DNA from: Lojkania enalia
Lineage: Eukaryota; Ascomycota; Dothideomycetes; Pleosporales
DNA: 64,000 bases
Direction: 5' to 3'
Assembly: GCA_010094045.1 (NCBI GenBank)
Contig: ML986755.1
Location: 39,287 to 103,286 of the forward strand
Position numbers and translations under genes: made by a program. The notes beneath the pieces are model-generated. The model ran no database searches. It worked only from the letters and a program-made list of their open reading frames with translations, and was not told the DNA's origin. Positions 55,857 through 64,000 of this stretch are shown one piece after another (within the stretch, counting starts at the first letter, position 1; every line of letters starts with the position of its first letter).

Positions 55857-56520
55857 CGGGAGGAGGTGGAGGAGGAGTAGTGGCTAGCAAGCGGGCTTGC
55901 AGCTATTTCGCAAATGTTGTGTTTGTTTGGTGGATATTTTAGGGAAGTCGGAGGGCTTGTTGGAAGGACTCGTGCGGCTGTTTTGGTATAGTTATTACTT
56001 GGAATTTCATTTGCGTGGCTGTACGGACACAATTATGGGGTGTGCTTGTAAATGGCGTGTTGTGTAATCGGGTTATGTTTTAGGATATTAGTCTTGATTG
56101 AATGGTAGAAGATAGCGATGCGAAAGATTGATTTACTGCTCTCGCGTGGCATTAGGAGGGATTACTTTGGCGGTGACTTATACGGGGGAGCTGTTAGCAG
56201 GTGTCGGGACAACACTAAATTCGCTTCAACAATTTTCTACCCGCTGTGAGGCGTCACGTAGGCAGGAAGCTTGAAGAGCCAAAAAGGAGGGTACAAGATA
56301 ATATTCTGTGAGAGACGAATCCTTTATAGAGTAATCCTTTGGACTTGGGGAAGTATATATCTAGGTGCCCACGTGTCCAGTAGGGGACCCGAGGCCCTCC
56401 CCTTAGAGGGGTAACGCTTAAGGACCTATAATAGAGCCCCACCTTCTTCTAAGAGGTTGACCTAACTCTATAGATACTAAATTAAAGACTTAAGGTTCTT
56501 TAGTATTAACGTATTTTATT
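55857..56520. other. Transition from gene space into the repeat desert
   Basis: No gene. GC content falls from left to right. About 56340-56440 still has ordinary CA/TG content and a small palindrome (CCCCTTAGAGGGG region near 56397). From about 56440 onward CA and TG become rare. Confidence 0.5.
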
Positions 56521-56654
56521 GCGTATTAGAGAGTATTAATTACTAAAATAAATATTAATATATTAAAAGAGGGTAAATAACCTACTTTAATAAAAGTTAG
56601 TAGTAGTAAGACTATATAAGCCTAAAAATAGACCAACTATAATAGAATAGTATA
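56521..56654. repeat. 133-bp repeat, RIP-mutated copy
   Basis: Second copy of the 55101-55233 repeat, at the edge of the AT-rich desert and 1420 bases to the right in the same orientation. Where they differ, this copy mostly has T for C and A for G. Confidence 0.75.
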
Positions 56655-57829
56655 ATAGGCTAGTATAATAGATTATAATATAATAATAATAGATAAGATA
56701 GTAGAGCTAAAATATTTATATATTTAGTTCTCTTAGAAAAAAAATAGTTAATAAAAGAGAAATAAATTACTATTATTATTTTAAGATATAATTTTACTAT
56801 TTTAATCTTAAATTAGATAAATTTATATTATTAATTTATAACTTAAAACTATAAAATATTATATTATTATTTTTATTAAAAAACTATTATTATAATAGTT
56901 TATAAAAGATAAATATTATTAAAATAGATTAGTAAAACTGTTTTAAGATAGATACTATTATATAATCTAAAGTTCTATTTAAATTAAATAGTATATTATT
57001 ATTACTATTTTTATTTTTATCTAATAAGATTAATTTTTAAAGAATTTTTATTAATTACTATTTAGAGTAATATAAATAAATAGTATTAATAGAGTAAATA
57101 CTAATTATAAAAATACTACTCTTTCTATCTATTTTACTTTTTTAATTCTTATACTTCTTTAACTATATATATAATATAGTTATTATAACTTTATATAAAA
57201 TATAGTAGAATACTTTATAATTAATAATATAATAGTATAAGTAAGATAATAGATCTAAATATAGTATAAATCTATTTAAAATTATAAAAAAGTATATAGA
57301 AGTTTAGAGATTTAAGAATTCTATTAATATTTATAAGTCTTATATAAAAGAATATAGAAAAACTATTAAACTATTCATAATAAAATATATAGTTATATAT
57401 AGATAGAAAAAGAGGCCGAATTAGAGGTAAAATAAGATAAGTAAAAAGCTTTTTATAAATCAATTTCTTTATATTATTATACTACTCCCCTTTTTATAAG
57501 TTAATAGTTTCTATCTATACTAGTTTAGAAGGGAATTAGAACTATTATAAATAGGTTCTAGTATAAAGAAATTTCTTTAAAAAAATATTTATTAGTAAGA
57601 ACTAATATATATAATTATCTATAAAAATATATTTATATATTAATATAATATTAAAAAAGATTTTTATAGTAAGTATAATTAACCTATATATTAGCTAGTA
57701 ACTATTATTAACCTATCTTATAAGCGAGCGGCCTATATAAGTAAGTAGTTTATTCTATTAACTTTTTAAACCTTTTTATATATATAGCTTAATAACTAAA
57801 TAATATAATAGCAATTTATAACTTACGCG

Positions 57830-59600
57830 ATTATTTTATAGAAACTTTTATATCCTTCTAGTATATATAAGAATTATATTTAGTCTTACTATAGTAGTTA
57901 TAATACGCTTTATACTATTCGCTTATATCTAATTACACCCTAAATTAGCGTATTATAGCTCGAGTTTCCTTCTTATCATCCTTTTTAGCAATAATTATCT
58001 CTCCTTATACTTTTATTAGGGTCTCTTATACTTAAATCCGCCTTTTTTTCTACTATTTCTATTTTATTACTACTTTATTTACTTTTTAAAGGCTAACAAT
58101 TTTATTATATATTAACCTAATCTAATATATTACTTTTATAGAGCCTTTTTTAAGCTAATTTAGCTTCTTAATAATAGAAGCTAGTAAAGAGTTTATATCC
58201 CTTTAAATCCGATTATAAATTAATATTAATTAAGCTTCTAGCTTATATATATTACTTAGTATTTTTACTTCTTATAAGATATTATCTTATACTAGTAGTA
58301 TTAGCATACAAAGCTTTATATTAAGCTTTAAAAGTACTACTTCTAAATTAAACAAAACTAGACTAGCTCCTTAAAAGCTTATATAGATATTATCCTTTAT
58401 ATTTAATATATTAAAAATAGCTTTAAAGGCTAGAAAGAATTTAAGTTTTATAATATAGTTAATATAATTATATACTAAGATTAAGATCTAATTTCTATAT
58501 ATATACTTTAATAGTAAAAAGTAGTTTATATCTAGTAGCTATAATAGGTATAATAAATAAGCTAGTATATAGAGTAGAATAATACCCTATTCCTTATAGA
58601 GTTTCTAGAAATTAAACGAGTTATAGCTGTTATAGCTATTAAAGATTAGTAGTCAACGCGCGCCTATTATATAATTTCTTATATATCTATAAAAGTACTT
58701 TAACTACTTAATACTAAGTTTATTTATTATCTAGCTATTTTTACTAATTACAATAGTTTAATTCTTAGATATATTATCGCCTTCGTACTAGGTAGAGAGA
58801 TAGTAGTAGCTAGTAATAATAATACAGAATAGAAGTATCTAGCTAGTAGTATTAATCCTTTAAATTACTAAAATCTATTTATAATTACCTAATTAAATTA
58901 CCTTTAGTTAATTATACCTCTCTATACCTATAATAACTAGTTATAATAAGATAATACTTATTTAAAAGCTAGATTTATTAAAGTTATATATATCTTTATC
59001 TATAATATTATACTTCTTCTTAATATATTATATAAGTTTAAACTAGCCTTTAATTATTTTAAGATCTTTATATAGAGTTTTCTAGCAATTATAAGGCTAA
59101 TTTAGGCGTATTTTAAGCTTAGGAGTATATTTAACAAAGTTTCTAGGCTAATATATACTAATCTAGCCTATACCGTATTTAGTAAGTAAACTATTAGCTA
59201 TATCTTATATAGTAGCTAAAGTAGATATAAATTCTTATAAATCTAGGTTAAGTATATATTAAATAATAACCTTCTCTTTAGGTTTTATTAGTCTTTTTAA
59301 GTTAGGCTTATAATTGTACTATAAGTAGATTCTAGTATATTATTAGTATATAATTATTTAAATTATATTAAATATTAAAGTAGTATATCTTTTACTATTT
59401 ATTTAGCTTCTTTTAGTAGCTAAAAAAGCTAAATTTACTTAATTCTCGTTTTAGACTGTATTCTTATTATTTTATTATTATATTATTGTTAAAAGTTTAG
59501 ATATCGCGTTTTAGTAATAGAATAGACCGCTTACTTATATAAGCTACTTACTTATAAGATATATTATCTTTTTTAGAGTTTATTCTACAATTTTTCTCTA
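57830..59600 (-). mobile_element. Dead pogo/Fot-like DDE transposase (RIP-mutated)
   Basis: Read on the minus strand through many stop codons, one frame keeps the skeleton of fungal pogo-type (Tc1/mariner superfamily) transposases. A NFVKYTPKLK-like and LYKDLKIIK-like stretch lies near 59050-59150. The first catalytic-Asp region is read as DIYNFNK (near 58972-59000) where live copies have DIYNFDE. Further on there is DNIYISF-stop-GAS followed by a LVLFNLEVVL-like segment (near 58310-58400), and a C-terminal zinc-knuckle trace (57861-57903) whose cysteines now read as tyrosine. D-to-N, E-to-K and C-to-Y changes and Trp/Gln/Arg codons turned into stops are those RIP produces. The ends and terminal inverted repeats were not located. 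Confidence 0.72.
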
Positions 59601-60184
59601 ACTAAGGGTACCCTTTACTATTTTCTAGTAAATATATTAAAGGCCTATAAGAAATCTACTTCTATTTATTAAGATTTTATAGTTATTAAGAAAGAGAAGA
59701 TTTATTACCTTAAGAAATTTACGTATTACTATTATATAATTCTTTCTTATCTAGAGTATACTAAGAAACGCGTCTATTTTCTAGAAGAATATAGTTTAGA
59801 TTTTAGAAAATAAGAGGTAAAGTTAATAGAAGAGGAAGAGAAGAGAAGGTCTACTAGGTTTAAAGTACTCTCTACTACTATTCTAAGTTCTATATAAGAG
59901 GCTTTTTTTATATTACTACTACTATTTCTTTCTAACTAAACTCTATTTAATAGTCTATTACTCTAACCTTCTAGTAAAACTCCTTTAACTTTATAATATA
60001 GTTAGTTAAGTTCTATACTAGTTTCTATAAACTTTCCTCTTATAGATATCTTTCCTATTTTACTAGATACTTCTACTAACGTCTAAACCGCTTTTTTACT
60101 AGTATATATTCTACTTTATATTTCTATTCTAATTCTATATTAATAGTTTCTTATAGTAGTATATTATCTAGTACTAGTTCTAGT

Positions 60185-60470
60185 TTTTGTAACGATGCAA
60201 AGAAATCGTTCCACGAAAAGCTTCATATACAACCTTATCCCAAAGCTTTTCGCTTATCTTATCTTACCCCCGGTTCTACCCCTTTTCCCTTCCGTATATA
60301 GTTGTACACTCCCTTATAAGTAGCTTAGTAGTTCTTCTATATTCTTTCGTATAAGGCCTATAGGTATTAATAGAATTCCTAGGTCCCTAATCCCCCACGT
60401 ACTCTTATATACCTCTAAGTAGATTCGTGCCACATTCGGACCTATTATCTTACCTATACCGTTACAGTTT
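60185..60470. other. Unmutated island inside the desert, with two hairpins
   Basis: About 285 bases with normal CA and TG content inside fully RIP-mutated DNA. At its left end are two adjacent inverted repeats: AACGAT/ATCGTT (60191-60196 with 60205-60210) and CGAAAAGCTT/AAGCTTTTCG (60214-60223 with 60243-60252). A CT-rich stretch follows (60260-60300). No coding frame of note. It may be too short or single-copy for RIP, or have arrived after RIP. Confidence 0.65.
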
Positions 60471-61065
60471 TAACTTATAAAATATCGGGTATATTTTTAT
60501 ATTACTTAATAACTTTATTTTAAAATTTATAGATCTAATCTATTCTTTAATTAAAAATAGTTCTATTCTTTTATAATCTAACTTTTTTATAAGTCTCTTA
60601 ATCTTTAAGTTTTTTATTAATAGGAAAACTTTACCCTTCTATTATAAACGTTTATATATAGTTAGTTAATTATACTTTAGATAGTTAATTCTATTACTAT
60701 ATACTATATATAAATATTAAAACGTTATATAAAGAATAGAAATATCTATATTATATAGGTTTTTTATAGAAGCTAGGTCTATACTATTATATAAGCTAGT
60801 TAGGTTAGTAAAACCTTCCTCTATTATAGTTAAGATAAGTCGGTTATATTCTAGCTAGCAGCTAATAGCTATTACTAGCAGCTAGTTTAAGTATTATAGT
60901 AAGAGTAGTATAAGTATAGAGGTATTATAGTATTACTATAATAGTATCCCCCTTTTAATTATAAGTTCCTATAAGTTAGGTCTTTATATTATATTTAAGT
61001 TATTTATAATTAAGTAGTAGTTATTAATACTAGTATTAGTTAAAATTATAGGCGTATTAACGTAA

Positions 61066-61195
61066 TTAGTTATTATTATATAATAGTACTATATTAGAGA
61101 TTAGATTAGGTTATAGATATATTAGCGCGATTAGTTATTATCGTATAATAGTACTATACTAGAGATTAGGTTAGGTTGTAAGTATATTAGCGCGA
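61066..61195. repeat. 65-bp tandem repeat, two full copies plus a partial third
   Basis: Units 61066-61130 and 61131-61195 match at nearly every position (shared landmarks TATAATAGTACTATA, AGAGATTAG, ATATTAGCGCGA). A diverged third part continues to about 61270. It lies just beyond the chromodomain end of the retrotransposon relic, where the 3' untranslated region or long terminal repeat would be. Confidence 0.75.
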
Positions 61196-61399
61196 CTAGT
61201 AGTTAATAGTAGTATTATATTAGGGGTTAGGTTGGTTCGATTTATATAGTAGTACTATACTAGGAATTAGTAATAGTATTATTACTAGTATTATATTAAT
61301 ATAATATTATTATAGGCGTTTAAGAATATATTTAGATTAGATTCTAATATCTAATTAAAAATCTAGATATAATATTATATTCGAGTCTTATTTATTTAA

Positions 61400-64000
61400 G
61401 TTTCTAGTATAGTAATCTTCTATAGTAGTTATCTTAGTAAAATTACTAGTCGGGTACTATTCTAGGTTATAATAGCTAGTCTACTTAACTAGATATTTAT
61501 ACCGGCATCTCTATTAGTTATAGTAGAGGTCTTCTATTTACTTAATAAAATATTCTAGTTTTCTATTAATCTTAATAGGTTTAGGGTTATATACTTATTA
61601 ATTAGGTAAGTAGTTAGACGATTTAGATACTAGCTATAATAGCGATATATAGAATATAGGATATATTTTAGCTAATTTAGATAGCTTTAGTTTATAAGCG
61701 TATAAGAATACTTTTATAATAACTTTATAGAGGTCTATATTCTTCTAGTTAAACTTTTTCAACGGTCTTTATATATATATATTTCTAGCGTCTAGCTAGA
61801 CTAGATTACTAATCTAGTAGTTAAAGGCTAATACGCGCTTACGGTTAGCGTACTCTTATTAAAATATTTATATCTAGGTAAGTTCTTTTCTAATATACTC
61901 TATAATATTCTTTATCTTATTAACTAGTCTATTAGCTTCTTAGGCTATTAGAGAGTATTTTAGCGGTTAATAGATCCCTATAGACGGCTCGAAGCCTATT
62001 TAAGGGTGCTAGCTAAAATAGACTAGAAATAGAAAAACTTTTATTAATTTAGATACTATATTATTTACTTTAAACTACGCTGTTAGTAGCTATTTAACCT
62101 AGTTATCTTATTTATAGCTAGTATAGGCTTAGAGAACTTATTCTATTACTATATTAGTATTCTCTATCTAGCTATTAGTTTCTAAATAGAAGCTGGTTAA
62201 TATATATATATTAATTTATAGCTATCTATAAAACTCTTAGTAGAAGATAGAGATAAATTATATTCTACAGTCGGATATAATAATATATAGCAGTCTATAG
62301 TAAACCTATATATAGTAATAGAATAGTTAGATAATATTAGAAGCTTTAATTCTTATATATAGTATTAGGTATCTATACTTACTAAGCCTATTAACTACTA
62401 CTATAATATTTATATAACCTTCTAATTCTAGTAGATTAGTTATAAAGTCTATAGAGATATTTTAAAACTTTTATTTAGGTATAGACAATAGTTTTAATAA
62501 TCTATAGTACTTCTTTCTATAAATCTTACTTCGTTAATATATATAATAATAGCCTATATATTATTATACTAAGTTAAATATTTTTAACTAATAGTACTCG
62601 CACTAGAGTAGTTTTAAGGTCTTTCCTCAACTAGAGTATTTACTAGATAGTAAGTTATAGATAGCTTACAGCAGCTTAAACTTTAGCTTATTATAGTCTA
62701 GTACTATAAGTTAATCTTAATAGTATAGTCGGTTATTATACTCTTTATAGTTAGCTAGAGTTAGAAGCTTAAATTAATAGACTTCTTTTCTTAGTAGCTT
62801 TAGAGTATCTTAGATTAGATTATTATTCGAGTATTCTTCGTCAATAATTTCTATAATTAATCGGCCTACTTCTATTTATTAGAATAGTTTAGAACGAAGT
62901 AATATCTATTAATAACTTCTATAGGCCTCTTCTTATATAGACTTATCTTATAACTTTTAAGTTAAGGTATTAGGCTTCTCTCTAAGTTTTCTGGGTTAGT
63001 ATATAATACTAAAGTTAAACCTTAATAGATATTCTAATTAATAGGCCTATTAGTAGCTTAACTACTTTATTATTATAAAGTATTATAAGTTCTTATAATC
63101 GTTTAGTACTTTTATAAAAAAATACTGTACCTTCTAATTTAGGCTTCTATTATTTAAAATATTAGATAATTACAAGTAGTTCCTTATTATATATTTTATA
63201 GTTGTTTTTAGTAGGGTTTATACGCTTAGAGAAGTAGATAATAGGTCTTAGTTTACTATCAGCACCTCTCTAGAACAGTATACTAGCTATTATAAAGTTA
63301 GATATATTAGCTTCTACTACTATTAGCAGCTTAAGGTTAAAGTATTAGAGAATTAATATAGAGATAAAGGCATTTTTTAAATAGTTAAAGAAATATTAAC
63401 AGCTATTATTCTAGTCGAATTAAGTATTCTTCTTAGTTAGGGCTATTAAGGGGGAGACTTTTTATAAGAAGTTGTTAATAAATTATTAGTAGAAGTTCGC
63501 GAAGCTTATAAAAGCTTAAATATTTTTTATATTTTTAGAGTATTTCTAGTTAATAATTATCTCTACCTTCTTCGAGTCTATATAGATCCTTTCTATAATA
63601 ATTATATACCCTAAGTAGGTTACTTCTAACTAGTAGAATTTATACTTATCTATATTAAGCTGTAAACTATTTACTTTTAAGGCTTTAAGAACTAGCTAGA
63701 TATACTACTTATAATCCTTTAGATTCTTACTAAATATTAGAATATTATTAATATAGGTAGTATAGAATATATTAAAATATAGTCTTAGTATATTATTTAT
63801 AAAGTACTAGAACGTACTTAAAATATTAGCTAGGTTAAAAGATATTACTAGGTATTTAAATAGCCTATAGTATATATAGAAGATAATCTTCTATTTATCT
63901 CTCTTAGCAATTCTTAACTTATTAAATATAGTAATAATATCGAGTTTTATATAATATTTAGCCTTACTAAGTTAGGTTAATATTTTTTAGATTAGTAGAA
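61400..64000 (-). mobile_element. Dead Ty3/gypsy retrotransposon with chromodomain (RIP-mutated)
   Basis: The element reads on the minus strand and continues beyond the right edge. At 63480-64000 a reverse-transcriptase skeleton is clear in one frame: KLDIITIFNKLRIAKRDK, LFKYLVISFNLAN, a TTYINNILIFSKN segment in place of the catalytic YIDD motif (63744-63755), then YKFY and LGYIII. Many former Trp/Gln codons are stops. RNase H and integrase should fill about 61600-63480 but are too decayed to delimit. At about 61430-61580 a chromodomain trace is seen (RCRYKYLVK followed by a lost Trp codon). The order (RT at right, chromodomain at left) fits a Tf1/Maggy-like chromovirus-class element. Long terminal repeats were not identified. 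Confidence 0.82.

Larger units (their letters stand above)
56440..64000. other. RIP-mutated AT-rich desert
   Basis: Over 7.5 kb the sequence is extremely AT-rich, full of stops in all frames, and nearly free of CA and TG dinucleotides, while CT, CC and CG survive. This is what repeat-induced point mutation (CpA to TpA on both strands of duplicated DNA) leaves at saturation. No live gene is expected. Two transposon relics are still readable (listed separately). Such blocks usually form constitutive heterochromatin and may mark a centromeric, subtelomeric or interspersed repeat block. Confidence 0.92.

Noticed and set aside
1..56440. Secondary-metabolite or other functional gene cluster.
   Set aside because: No backbone synthase, transporter set or pathway-related neighbours; the genes serve unrelated housekeeping roles.
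59626..59915. Plus-strand stretch with few stops and charged, coding-like residues inside the desert.
   Set aside because: It matches no family I know and its codon pattern can arise from the complement of RIP-mutated DNA; the readable transposase lies on the other strand next to it.
1..64000. tRNA genes, rRNA genes or CRISPR arrays.
   Set aside because: I looked for B-box (GGTTCGANNC) contexts and regular spaced repeats and found none that fit; eukaryotic nuclear DNA is not expected to carry CRISPR. Small tRNAs with introns could still be missed by eye.

Overview
The window looks like nuclear DNA of a filamentous ascomycete (Pezizomycotina; my guess is a leotiomycete-like lineage, not proven). 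The reasons are genes with many short introns (about 45-90 bases, GT...CTRAY...AG), a mix of conserved fungal gene families, and a 7.5 kb AT-rich tail that has almost lost the dinucleotides CA and TG. That loss is the signature of repeat-induced point mutation (RIP). Exon structures were worked out by hand from reading frame, splice sites and family conservation; most add up to an uninterrupted frame.

Layout. 1-5400 is gene-poor and holds a decayed minus-strand relic resembling the C-terminal half of large fungal GH18 chitinases. 5410-9822 has a secreted fasciclin-domain protein (-) and glutamate decarboxylase (+). 11001-14314 has a DASH-type cryptochrome with an RG-rich tail (+) and a J-like protein lacking the HPD motif (+). 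15381-15830 is a frameshifted trypsin-like relic. 17065-21330 has an Sgf11-like SAGA subunit (-) and POP1 of RNase P/MRP (-). 21973-22489 is a broken TNT-domain (secreted NAD glycohydrolase type) relic. 23241-25793 is a divergent pair: proteasome alpha-2 (-) and a RINGv membrane E3 ligase (+). 26176-30404 is a second divergent pair: an unrecognised coiled-coil protein (-) and an HSPA12-like Hsp70 ATPase (+). 30864-39300 runs on the plus strand: CENP-Q-like kinetochore protein, an AcuM/Rds2-like gluconeogenesis regulator, and the meiotic protein Spo22/Zip4 in 16 exons. 39742-51813 runs on the minus strand: xanthine dehydrogenase, a triple-KH RNA-binding protein, and a Gyp5-like Rab GAP. 53923-54687 is a small single-pass membrane protein of unknown role.

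From about 56.4 kb to the end the DNA is a RIP desert. Two dead transposons can still be read on the minus strand: a pogo/Fot-like DDE transposase (about 57.8-59.6 kb) and a Ty3/gypsy retrotransposon with a chromodomain (about 61.4 kb to beyond the right edge). A short unmutated island (about 60.19-60.47 kb) and a 65-bp tandem repeat sit between them. A 133-bp sequence occurs once outside the desert (55101-55233) and once at its edge (56521-56654), and the copies differ mostly by RIP-type transitions.

The live genes are mostly housekeeping (RNA processing, chromatin, proteasome, kinetochore, meiosis, vesicle traffic, carbon and nitrogen metabolism) and do not form an operon or a biosynthetic cluster. 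What stands out is three separate decayed genes of secreted or accessory type and a sharp boundary between gene space and heterochromatin-like repeat DNA. I did not find a convincing undescribed multi-gene system.
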